Below, one piece after another: positions 1-5,936 of a DNA stretch of 7,084 bases. The position numbers were made by a program, and so were the translations under genes. The DNA is from an uncultured archaeon (GTDB taxonomy: Archaea; Halobacteriota; Methanosarcinia; Methanotrichales; Methanotrichaceae): NCBI GenBank assembly GCA_902385025.1, contig CABMDX010000381.1, forward strand, positions 1-7,084, read 5' to 3'. The stretch's first letter is position 1, and each line of letters starts with the position of its first letter. The notes beneath the pieces were generated by a model. The model was not told the DNA's origin and did not search any database. It saw only the letters and a list, made by a program, of their open reading frames with translations.

Positions 1-307
1 CCTGGGCTTTTTGAAGAATATGGCGCTCTACCATCAGGCTGCATGGAGCAGGTTTTCCTCTCTTGGCGATCTTACTTAGAACCGCACCTAGAAATCTGCT
101 GTCCTCGCTAGAGAGGCCTTCATCAGATGGATGCAGACGCGATATGAAACCGCATCGGGCCTGAAAAAGGCTGCGAACGCCGGCTGATGAGAACCCCTCC
201 TTGTCGAGAAGATGGACGACTGCCTCCGAGGCGTAACCCGCCTCAGCATAATGATATTGCCAGATGCAGTCGGAATTCTCATGGCGATCGGCTACTTGCT
301 CCATCAT
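1..307 (-). CDS. Hypothetical protein, N-terminal 102 residues, 3' end beyond left edge
   Basis: On the minus strand a frame opens with two consecutive ATG codons (307 and 304) and stays open to base 1, giving 102 codons without a stop. At random this has a probability below about 1%. It begins MMEQVADRHENSDCIWQYHY and continues as a soluble, mixed alpha/beta-looking sequence with no signal peptide, membrane segment or cysteine-pair motif. I do not recognise the family and propose no function. The first ATG is favoured because a strong TATA box (331-338) is centred about 27 nt upstream and there is no Shine-Dalgarno sequence, as expected for a leaderless mRNA. The gene is divergent from the decayed gene at 543-870, across an AT-rich gap. 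That the frame is real is moderately sure; its identity is unknown. Confidence 0.6.
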   Translation of the reverse strand, partial: MMEQVADRHENSDCIWQYHYAEAGYASEAVVHLLDKEGFSSAGVRSLFQARCGFISRLHPSDEGLSSEDSRFLGAVLSKIAKRGKPAPCSLMVERHILQKAQ

Positions 308-540
308 GAATATACATAAAACGCTATTACTATATAAAATATTTCACACACACTATATCAATAAAGATATGTCATTAGCGAATTTATCATTTTTAAAATA
401 AATCATATTTATGAAAAAATTTCTCAATATTTTTCTATTTAATGCAATTATTGCGAAATATGTTTTTATATTTTCTTTAAACTTCCCAATATACATTAAT
501 TGACCGTATAGTCATGTTTTATAAAAAATAATTATAATAT
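308..540. other. AT-rich divergent intergenic region
   Basis: A hand count gives about 43 G/C in 233 bases (roughly 18%), against near-balanced composition in the genes. It holds the TATA box of the leftward gene, a short CA run around 346-352, and another TATA-like stretch near 518-525 pointing right. I find no coding frame, tRNA, or long direct or inverted repeat. It may be a promoter and chromatin-protein binding region, or the scar of the insertion or deletion that left the decayed gene beside it. Confidence 0.6.
331..338 (-). promoter_or_regulatory. TATA box of the leftward gene
   Basis: On the minus strand this reads TTTATATA, preceded by an A-rich GAAATAT that could serve as a BRE. 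Its centre lies about 27 nt upstream of the ATG at 307, the usual TATA-to-start distance for archaeal transcription. Transcripts would therefore begin at or beside the start codon. Confidence 0.55.
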
Positions 541-542
541 GA

Positions 543-870
543 AGATTTCTTTCGCACCCGGGTTCCGCTGCGCGCGCTAAGTTGGAATCTCTTGCCAAGA
601 CAATTATAGAGATGGGGGAAGGAAGCGTCCTGCATTATGCAGTCATGATAAAGGAGATCGGAGGAGATGCGTAAAGGCAGGGATGGATGACTATACCCCA
701 TGAGCCGGTGCGCAAGGAAGAGCTGGGCCAAATGCTATGGGAAGAGCCTCCGTTTGATCGGAGCCTTCATTGACGAGAGGCTGATCTGGGGTTGCATTAG
801 CAATTCTAATGGAATCATATACCGTTCTCCCGGAAGAAAGTTAAGACTATATAGTACGATACTGATTTAG
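543..870 (+). pseudogene. Decayed gene remnant with internal stop and frameshift
   Basis: Three pieces read as one protein. Bases 543-671 encode RFLSHPGSAARAKLESLAKT and on through ...MIKEIGGDA, where a TAA (672-674) interrupts. The same frame resumes at 675-758 with RQGWMTIPHEPVRKEELGQM through ...WEEPPFD. A one-base slip near 759 is then needed to continue at 760-867 with GAFIDERLIWGCISNSNGII through ...LRLYSTILI, ending at TAG 868-870. All three pieces have gene-like composition. No in-frame start precedes the first piece: a stop at 540 and the AT-rich region abut it, so the N-terminus is lost too. The internal stop is TAA, so UAG-pyrrolysine recoding cannot rescue it. The pattern of alternating helix-like and charged segments could suit a DNA-binding protein, but I do not recognise the family. 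Sequencing error is possible but would need two errors plus a missing start. Confidence 0.6.
848..853 (+). promoter_or_regulatory. TATA box of the HPt gene
   Basis: TATATA inside the tail of the decayed gene. The expected start of transcription is around 876-879, leaving a leader of about 25-30 nt that contains the ribosome binding site at 891-896. Inferred from spacing only. Confidence 0.4.
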
Positions 871-890
871 AACGTAGCAGCTATAGGATT

Positions 891-896
891 GGGAGG
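891..896 (+). promoter_or_regulatory. Ribosome binding site deciding the HPt start
   Basis: GGGAGG. The in-frame ATG codons at 901 (4-nt spacer) and 907 (10-nt spacer) both lie after it, while the upstream in-frame TTG at 889 overlaps it and is unlikely to be used. The ATG at 897 is out of frame. Confidence 0.6.
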
Positions 897-906
897 ATGG
901 ATGCAG

Positions 907-1299
907 ATGAATGAAGGTGGAGAGGAGTCGTGCGAGGCTATTGATCGGACGGTTCTGACCAGCCTCCGGGAATTGCAGGAGGAAGGAGATCCGGATATTA
1001 TAGCGGAGGTGGGCGGCCTTTTCCTTAAACATTCGCCAGAGAAGATTGCAGCGATCATGAAGGCTGCGGAAAACGGCGATGCTAAGGGGCTGCAGATGGC
1101 CGCTCACAGCCTGAAGTCCAGCAGCGCATACGTTGGTGCTATGCGCCTTTCGGCCATGAGCAAAGAGCTGGAGCAGATGGGACGCTCACAAATTATGGAC
1201 GGCGCAAATGAGAAAGCGAAAAGGTTATCTGCGGAGTACTCGAGGGTTATGACCGCTCTGGAGGCGGAGATCGAGCAGTCGACAGCAACTCGCAAATAA
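907..1299 (+). CDS. Stand-alone histidine phosphotransfer (HPt) domain protein
   Basis: An all-helical protein of about 130 residues consisting almost entirely of one HPt domain. The signature AHSLKSSSAYVGA (residues 66-78) matches the HPt consensus AH-x-LKGSSA-x-VGA, so His67 is the expected phospho-acceptor. It is followed by the usual helix ending in KELEQMGR (about 86-93). HPt proteins shuttle phosphoryl groups between the receiver domain of a hybrid kinase and a response regulator in the cytoplasm. No kinase, receiver or output domain is fused to it or encoded in the visible neighbourhood, so its partners lie elsewhere. The start is at 907 or 901, decided by GGGAGG at 891-896; I chose 907 for spacing. 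It lies 97 bp upstream of a small membrane protein gene with its own apparent promoter. HPt proteins are patchy in archaea, so a bacterial origin is plausible. Confidence 0.88.
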   Translation: MNEGGEESCEAIDRTVLTSLRELQEEGDPDIIAEVGGLFLKHSPEKIAAIMKAAENGDAKGLQMAAHSLKSSSAYVGAMRLSAMSKELEQMGRSQIMDGANEKAKRLSAEYSRVMTALEAEIEQSTATRK

Positions 1300-1354
1300 G
1301 CATCTCCTTTGCAGGTCGGAAAGGATGATTCAGGATCCTACCAGGTACAATATC

Positions 1355-1362
1355 TTTATATT
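1355..1362 (+). promoter_or_regulatory. TATA box of the membrane protein gene
   Basis: TTTATATT. A transcription start about 27 nt downstream falls near 1385, just at the ribosome binding site, giving a very short leader. A second AT patch (CTATAAAG, 1373-1380) would place the start inside the gene and fits less well. Confidence 0.4.
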
Positions 1363-1384
1363 CAATACAGTTCTATAAAGCTCA

Positions 1385-1390
1385 CGGAGG
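1385..1390 (+). promoter_or_regulatory. Ribosome binding site deciding the membrane protein start
   Basis: CGGAGG abuts the ATG at 1391 with no spacer, which is too close, but sits 6 nt before the in-frame ATG at 1397. The second ATG is therefore the likely start. Confidence 0.65.
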
Positions 1391-1396
1391 ATGGAG

Positions 1397-1789
1397 ATGG
1401 AGCTTCATTTTGAGAACTACATTCTGAAGGCTTTTCTCGCATCGGGACTCTTATCGCTGCTGATTATGGTTATCGCTATGGGGCTGATTCAGCTCTTTCG
1501 CTATGGTCCTTCACTCTCCATATCCATAATTCTCATCCTGGCAGCAGTAGCTTTCATTCTTTCCGCATCATTCTTCGAGCGCTACGAGGTGGGCTCCATC
1601 ATGTGGTCCATGCTTGTTTCACTTATCGCGACGCTGATATTGACGCTTCTATCCGGAGGCATAATCTATACCTTCTCCTCGAACCGGCAATCCTGGGAGG
1701 AGCTGCTCTCGGGGCTTGCCATCTGCATGATAGTGGCCATGACGCTGCTCAATTATCTCAAGCGCAGCCTTGGCGAAATAGAGTATTGA
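1397..1789 (+). CDS. Small four-helix integral membrane protein, unknown function
   Basis: A 130-residue, strongly hydrophobic protein with four probable membrane helices at about residues 12-34, 40-60, 67-92 and 102-120. Short loops contain charged or aromatic residues (FFERYE at 59-64, SSNRQSW at 94-100), and the C-terminus is short and charged (LKRSLGEIEY). There is no signal peptide, cysteine motif or recognisable catalytic or transport signature, and I cannot name the family. The start at 1397 is chosen because CGGAGG lies 6 nt upstream, whereas the ATG at 1391 touches it. It lies between an HPt gene and moaA. A link with either is conceivable (a sensor accessory or an oxyanion-related membrane protein) but nothing in the sequence shows it. 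Confidence 0.8.
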   Translation: MELHFENYILKAFLASGLLSLLIMVIAMGLIQLFRYGPSLSISIILILAAVAFILSASFFERYEVGSIMWSMLVSLIATLILTLLSGGIIYTFSSNRQSWEELLSGLAICMIVAMTLLNYLKRSLGEIEY

Positions 1790-1852
1790 GTGCGACTGGC
1801 TATTTGTAGAATAGAGTTCTAATACTAGCAGCAACACTACACCTCCCTCTTG

Positions 1853-2788
1853 ATGCCAGATGTGATGGTGGATTCCTTCGGCAGGAAAGTCACGGGCCTG
1901 CGGATTGCACTTACACCCCGCTGCAATCTGAGATGCATTTATTGCCATCATGAGGGCGAGGTGAAGCCTGTTAGGGAGATCTCTCTTGAGATGGCAGCAA
2001 GCGTGGCGCATGCAGCGGCAGACCTGGGTGTACGCTCTCTGAAAATTACCGGAGGCGAGCCGCTGCTGCGCATGGATCTGGCTGATTTGATATCCCAAAT
2101 GCCCCGGAATTTAGACATATCGCTGACCACCAACGGAATTCTCCTGGCGGAGCAGGCCGGGAGCCTGGCAAAAGCAGGTCTGGACAGGGTGAATGTGAGC
2201 CTGGATTCCTTGCGCCCAAAGATCTATAGAGCCATAACAGGCGGGAAGGCCGGAGATCTGGAAAGGGTGCTTGCTGGAATCGATGCCGCGAGCATTGCGG
2301 GTCTTGGACCAATCAAGCTGAATGTGGTGGTCCTGAAAGAGAATGAGGCAGAGATACCGCATATGATCGAATTCTGCCGCGAGAGAGGACTGATACTGCA
2401 GCTCATAGAGCTTCTGGATCTGCAAGGGCTAGGGCTCTCGGGAAATATCGAAGAGATCGAGAGGAGACTTGCGGCCCGGGCAGATAGCGTTCGCATTCGA
2501 GAGATGCACCGGCGCAAGAAGTATTTCCTGGACGGTGCGGAGGTAGAGGTTGTCCGGCCCATGGACAACACCGAGTTTTGCGCCAACTGCACGCGCCTGA
2601 GAGTGACATCCGACGGGAAGATCAAGCCCTGCCTGCTGCGCAGCGACAATCTGATCGATATTGGAACCTGTGACCGAGGAGGAATCAGGGAGCTGCTTAT
2701 CGAGGCAAACCAGAGAAGAGAGCCGTTTTTCGGGAAAGATCGACCGAAAAGAGAGCGAGCAGATGCTGCCGGGTCCGCTGCAAAATAA
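1853..2788 (+). CDS. moaA: GTP 3',8-cyclase MoaA, archaeal type (molybdenum cofactor synthesis)
   Basis: A radical SAM enzyme of 311 residues that rearranges GTP to 3',8-cyclo-7,8-dihydro-GTP, the first step towards molybdopterin. The N-terminal cluster motif CNLRCIYC (Cys24, Cys28, Cys31) holds the SAM-cleaving 4Fe-4S cluster. GGEP (67-70) is the SAM-binding turn, and TTNG and NVSLDS follow in the barrel. The C-terminal cluster is marked by Cys243, Cys246 and Cys260 in FCANCTRLRVTSDGKIKPCL, including the RLR arginines expected to contact GTP. This second cluster distinguishes MoaA from other radical SAM proteins. The tail lacks the terminal Gly-Gly of bacterial MoaA and is Lys/Arg/Ala-rich instead. 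In a methanogen the cofactor serves Mo or W formylmethanofuran dehydrogenase and formate dehydrogenase. An in-frame TTG at 1850 and an ATG at 1865 are alternative starts. No Shine-Dalgarno sequence is visible. Confidence 0.93.
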   Translation: MPDVMVDSFGRKVTGLRIALTPRCNLRCIYCHHEGEVKPVREISLEMAASVAHAAADLGVRSLKITGGEPLLRMDLADLISQMPRNLDISLTTNGILLAEQAGSLAKAGLDRVNVSLDSLRPKIYRAITGGKAGDLERVLAGIDAASIAGLGPIKLNVVVLKENEAEIPHMIEFCRERGLILQLIELLDLQGLGLSGNIEEIERRLAARADSVRIREMHRRKKYFLDGAEVEVVRPMDNTEFCANCTRLRVTSDGKIKPCLLRSDNLIDIGTCDRGGIRELLIEANQRREPFFGKDRPKRERADAAGSAAK

Positions 2789-2836
2789 TTCTCTGGCAAA
2801 GCCTTAAAGAGATCATGTGCCTTATCATCTCTGACC

Positions 2837-4192
2837 ATGTCTCTCATCAAATTCTTCAGTACAAATGGCCATCCCGAGCATGTGGATTTCCGACAGGCGC
2901 TTCTGATGGGCCAGGCACCGGATAAGGGGCTCTATATGCCCGAGCAGATCCCTCAGATCCCCGAGAGCAAAATCCTCGGGTTTCCTCTAAAGAGCTATCC
3001 AGAAATCGCTTACGAGATCCTCAAGCCTTATTTGGGCGATCTGGTTGAGGAAGGGGCCCTTCGGTCCATGTTGCATAATGCCTACAACTACGAGGTTCCT
3101 GTAGAGAAAGTCTATGACGAAAGGTACATTCTGCGCCTCGATCGCGGCCCTACCTGCTCCTTCAAGGACTTCGCAGCCAGGATCATGGGCAGACTGATTC
3201 AGTATTTCCTGAAGCAAGATGGGAGAAGCATACTCATCTTGACAGCCACATCCGGTGATACCGGCTCTGCCGTAGCTCACGCCTTCTATGGGCTGGACAA
3301 CATCAGAGTGGTAGTTCTTTTCCCGGAGAAGGAGGTCACAGCCAGGCAGCGCCGCCAGATGACAACTTTGGGAAAGAATATCTTCCCCCTGGCAGTAGCT
3401 GGCAAGTTCGACGACTGCCAGGCATTGGTCAAGCAGGCATTTGTCGATCATGATCTGGCAGGGCTGGATCTGTCCTCAGCCAACTCCATCAACATTGGCA
3501 GATTGCTGCCCCAGGCAGTTTATTACTTCTATGCCCACTCGCGTGTGACCAAAGGTGGGGAGGAAGTGGTCTTCTCCGTGCCCAGCGGCAACTTCGGAGA
3601 CCTGATGGGCGGACTTATTGCCCTGAAGATGGGCCTTCCTGTGCGTAAATTTGTGGCAGCCACCAACGAGAACGATGAATTCCCGCGCTTCATGAAGACT
3701 GGCATCTACGAACCCATCCGGCCCAGCAAGAATTGCATCTCCAATGCCATGAATGTGGGCCATCCGAGCAACCTCGCGCGCCTCTTCTGCCTTTATGGCG
3801 GGCGTATGGACGAGAGCGGCCATGTGATCCTGCAGCCGGATCTTCAGGCTATGAAAAGAGACCTTTATGCAGTCTCCATCAGGGATGATGAGACACGTCA
3901 GACCATCAGGGACGCCTATCTCGAGCATAAAGTTCTGCTGGAACCACATGGCGCAGTGGGGTGGGCAGGGCTTATGAAGTATCTGGACGAGTATGGCGGA
4001 AGTGGCACAATTCCATGCATATCTCTTGAGACTGCCGATCCTGCCAAGTTCCCGGATGAGATCGTGAGGCTGACGGGCGTAAATCCGCCTCTTCCTGCGG
4101 CCATGGCCAAGCTCGACGAGCTGCAAGAGAGCTTCCAAAAGATTGATGGAAGCTATGCCTCCTTGAAAGATTATCTGAGGGGCTTTCTTTAG
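2837..4192 (+). CDS. thrC: Threonine synthase, long form (PLP-dependent)
   Basis: A cytoplasmic enzyme that converts O-phospho-L-homoserine to threonine and phosphate. At 451 residues it belongs to the longer class typified by E. coli and yeast ThrC, with the N-terminal domain (about 1-95) containing LLMGQAPDKGLYMPE. The PLP-binding lysine is Lys110 in GPTCSFKDFAAR. ATSGDTGSA (137-145) and NSINIGRLLPQAVYY (216-230) are classic family blocks, VPSGNFGDLMGG (248-259) is the phosphate-binding loop, and SNAMNVGHPSN, EPHGAVGWAG (369-378) and ETADPAKFP (398-406) complete the fold. All key residues are present, so it should be active. The ATG at 2837 aligns with the usual family N-terminus but has no Shine-Dalgarno sequence. 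It lies 48 bp after moaA and 17 bp before a methionine synthase gene, with which it probably shares a transcript. Confidence 0.95.
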   Translation: MSLIKFFSTNGHPEHVDFRQALLMGQAPDKGLYMPEQIPQIPESKILGFPLKSYPEIAYEILKPYLGDLVEEGALRSMLHNAYNYEVPVEKVYDERYILRLDRGPTCSFKDFAARIMGRLIQYFLKQDGRSILILTATSGDTGSAVAHAFYGLDNIRVVVLFPEKEVTARQRRQMTTLGKNIFPLAVAGKFDDCQALVKQAFVDHDLAGLDLSSANSINIGRLLPQAVYYFYAHSRVTKGGEEVVFSVPSGNFGDLMGGLIALKMGLPVRKFVAATNENDEFPRFMKTGIYEPIRPSKNCISNAMNVGHPSNLARLFCLYGGRMDESGHVILQPDLQAMKRDLYAVSIRDDETRQTIRDAYLEHKVLLEPHGAVGWAGLMKYLDEYGGSGTIPCISLETADPAKFPDEIVRLTGVNPPLPAAMAKLDELQESFQKIDGSYASLKDYLRGFL

Positions 4193-4197
4193 GGGAT

Positions 4198-4203
4198 GAG
4201 GTG
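4198..4203 (+). promoter_or_regulatory. Ribosome binding site of the methionine synthase gene
   Basis: GAGGTG, a good match to the archaeal anti-Shine-Dalgarno sequence, 6 nt before the ATG at 4210 and just after the thrC stop. It supports translation of this gene from a shared thrC mRNA. Confidence 0.7.
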
Positions 4204-4209
4204 TGATCA

Positions 4210-5184
4210 ATGTCTCTGCAAAAAGGCGGCATAATCTTTGATGACATCGGCAGCTATCCTCTGCCGAAGGGAGTTCGTCTGGAGAGTCTGTCTCCTGATC
4301 AATACCTTCAACTGGTGAAGGAGACACTGGCTCTGAAAAGGGAGGCCGGTGTCGAGATTCCCACTTATCCTCAATTCAGAGACATGATCCACATGTTCCT
4401 TGATCCCATGCAGGACCCTGAACGGACCGAGAGCCCATACCTGATAAAAAAAGAGCATGCCAGGATACTGGAGCTAGATGGCGTGCCTGCCGGCGAGAAG
4501 GTGCGCGTCTGTGTTACCGGCCCGGTTGAGCTTTATATATCAGCCTTCGGAGCCACACATTATCCAGATATCCTCTTCCAGATGGCTGAAAGCGTGGCCC
4601 GATTTCTGGATGTGGCAAAGTCCGAGGGCAAAATGGCTGTGGCATCGCTGGACGAGCCGTCTTTGGGAATCAGCCCGAACATCGTCTTTTCAGATGATGA
4701 GATATGCCAGGCCCTGGATATTGCGAGCAAGCCCTGCCGGGGCATGGACTGTGAGGTGCATTTGCATTCGCCACTCTATGTCGAGCCCTGTGCACGCGTT
4801 CCAGGTATCAGCATAGTGGGCATCGAGTCTGCTGCCCATCCAGACTACCTGAAATTGGTCGACAAGAAATTTTTGGAAGAGACGGATACGTGCCTTCGAG
4901 TGGGCATTGCCAGAACGGATATTCTGCTGCTGGCAGCTCGCCTGAATGAGCAGTATGCCATCAATCTCTGGGAAGATATGCCAAGGCTAAAGAGAGAGAT
5001 ACTTACCCTGGAATCCGTCGAGGTCATGCAAAAGAGGCTGAGGACTGCCTTTGGGCTTTTCGGTGAGCGGCTCAGGGCGGTAGGTCCTGATTGCGGCCTG
5101 GGCTCCTGGCCCAGCCAGGATCTGGCGGGCAGGCTCCTGGTAAATTGCGCAACCGCAGTGAACTCCTTTTATGGCCATCGCTAA
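4210..5184 (+). CDS. Core (folate-independent) methionine synthase, MetE catalytic-domain family
   Basis: A 324-residue protein matching only the C-terminal catalytic barrel of cobalamin-independent methionine synthase MetE. It begins at the barrel (FDDIGSYPLPKG, 10-21) and contains SLDEPSLG (146-153), where Asp148 aligns with a homocysteine-binding Asp of MetE. Zinc-ligand positions are His184 and His186 in VHLHS, Glu206 in VGIES and Cys295 in GPDCGLGSW. MetE normally has His-x-Cys at the first pair, so His186 is a substitution. The position of the MetE folate contact after DEP is not conserved (Ile154). Core synthases of methanogens and related anaerobes (MesA, MesB and MesC families) methylate homocysteine using methylated corrinoids. 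I cannot decide the family from sequence alone, though MesA or MesC suits the lineage. Co-transcription with thrC is likely. A different corrinoid-linked thiol methyltransferase is the alternative. Confidence 0.85.
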   Translation: MSLQKGGIIFDDIGSYPLPKGVRLESLSPDQYLQLVKETLALKREAGVEIPTYPQFRDMIHMFLDPMQDPERTESPYLIKKEHARILELDGVPAGEKVRVCVTGPVELYISAFGATHYPDILFQMAESVARFLDVAKSEGKMAVASLDEPSLGISPNIVFSDDEICQALDIASKPCRGMDCEVHLHSPLYVEPCARVPGISIVGIESAAHPDYLKLVDKKFLEETDTCLRVGIARTDILLLAARLNEQYAINLWEDMPRLKREILTLESVEVMQKRLRTAFGLFGERLRAVGPDCGLGSWPSQDLAGRLLVNCATAVNSFYGHR

Positions 5185-5373
5185 CTGGTCAACCCATGAC
5201 AGAGCAAACGCTACCATACAAATATAAAAATCATTGGATCACAATAACTGATTCGATTCCTTGACATAAATCTGAGAATATTTCTAAGCATTGGCGTTTA
5301 TGCACAAATATTTTCTGAATTCAATTTCGGATATCTGTATATCTAATTAAGGATTACTATGATTACCATTATC

Positions 5374-5381
5374 TATAAATA
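5374..5381 (+). promoter_or_regulatory. TATA box of the DUF1699 gene
   Basis: TATAAATA, centred about 27 nt upstream of the ATG at 5405, with no Shine-Dalgarno sequence in between. Transcription would start at or within a few bases of the start codon. It lies in a 220-bp AT-rich gap after the methionine synthase gene that contains no gene I can see. Confidence 0.55.
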
Positions 5382-5404
5382 TTTTAAGAGCATTGGTAAG
5401 TATC

Positions 5405-5812
5405 ATGAAGCTGAGGGTAGTGAGTTCCAAGAAAGAGATATCTGATCTCAATCGAAATGAGCAAATTGTTCATCTGGCATTCAGGGCGTCCAATATGGAT
5501 GTAATGACCCTGGTGCAATCCTGTCCGCGCCTGCGGGCAGTGCAGATTCCGCCATCCTACCATGAAACCATGTCCAAAGCTGCGCAACAGTTCCTGGAGA
5601 TTCAGGGAGTACAGCTATTGAGGGGTGACGTATGGGGCCATCGCAAGGATATTGATGAGTACTATGCCATTGGAGATAAGATCGTCAGCAGGATCTCCTC
5701 GCTCATGGCGGAAGGCAACAGCATTGAAGAGACCGTGAAAAGGCTGCAGAGGGAGACCAAGCTTTCTGAAGACCTGATCAGATATATCTTGAAAGAGCAG
5801 GTGATGGCTTAA
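5405..5812 (+). CDS. DUF1699 family protein
   Basis: A 135-residue cytoplasmic protein that I recognise as DUF1699, a family known mainly from Methanosarcinales-type methanogens, with no established function. The start MKLRVVSSKKEI is the family's typical N-terminus, which supports ATG 5405 over the in-frame TTG at 5393. The first half alternates short strands and helices (IVHLAFRASN, 21-30; LRAVQIPPSYHETMSK, 43-58). A conserved-looking block GDVWGHRKDIDEYY lies at 74-87. The C-terminal 45 residues are helical and resemble a helix-turn-helix-like arrangement (GNSIEETVKRLQRETKLSED, 104-123), which would suit nucleic-acid binding, but this is inference. It has its own TATA box and a hairpin terminator directly after the stop, so it appears monocistronic. 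Confidence 0.82.
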   Translation: MKLRVVSSKKEISDLNRNEQIVHLAFRASNMDVMTLVQSCPRLRAVQIPPSYHETMSKAAQQFLEIQGVQLLRGDVWGHRKDIDEYYAIGDKIVSRISSLMAEGNSIEETVKRLQRETKLSEDLIRYILKEQVMA

Positions 5813-5821
5813 ACCAAGAGA

Positions 5822-5845
5822 TGCCCCTCAGCCTTTTTTGGGGCA
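5822..5845 (+). terminator. Hairpin with T run after the DUF1699 gene
   Basis: TGCCCC (5822-5827) pairs with GGGGCA (5840-5845) around a 12-base loop whose last six bases are T (5834-5839). It starts 9 bp after the stop codon and lies between two convergent genes. Archaeal polymerase stops at T runs, so termination is likely here even though the T run is in the loop and not after the stem as in bacterial terminators. Confidence 0.5.
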
Positions 5846-5936
5846 AGAAGTAAGGACAAAATGAGCTAGCTTAAGCAAGATTCAAGCTATTGATTCGGGA
5901 ATTTCATGGCAATTGACCGCGATCTCGAATGAAGCA

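Noticed and set aside
519..731. 70-residue minus-strand frame
   Set aside because: It overlaps the decayed plus-strand gene antisense, has no promoter or ribosome binding site I can see, and its composition is not protein-like.
1649..2098. Minus-strand frame with an internal GGAGGTG at 1846-1840
   Set aside because: The motif is in the moaA upstream gap and no suitable start follows it. The frame covers the ends of two supported genes and has no recognisable motifs.
2224..2850. 208-residue minus-strand frame antisense to moaA
   Set aside because: It is Ser/Arg-rich low-information sequence covering a well-supported moaA.
4190..4192. TAG at the end of thrC as a possible pyrrolysine codon
   Set aside because: The protein is full length at this codon and a ribosome binding site and new gene follow at once, so it is an ordinary stop.
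3476..4327. 283-residue minus-strand frame antisense to thrC
   Set aside because: It is long but lies antisense to a thrC gene with every family motif intact. Its sequence is Cys/His/Pro-rich without recognisable motifs, as expected for a shadow.
5258..5270. TTGACATAAATCT resembling a bacterial -35 box
   Set aside because: There is no spaced -10 partner, and archaeal TATA boxes explain the promoter of the next gene better.
5861..5890. Inverted repeat TAGCTT/AAGCTA downstream of the DUF1699 gene
   Set aside because: The arms are 6 bases with A/T-rich pairing and an 11-base loop, too weak to call as a separate terminator or element.
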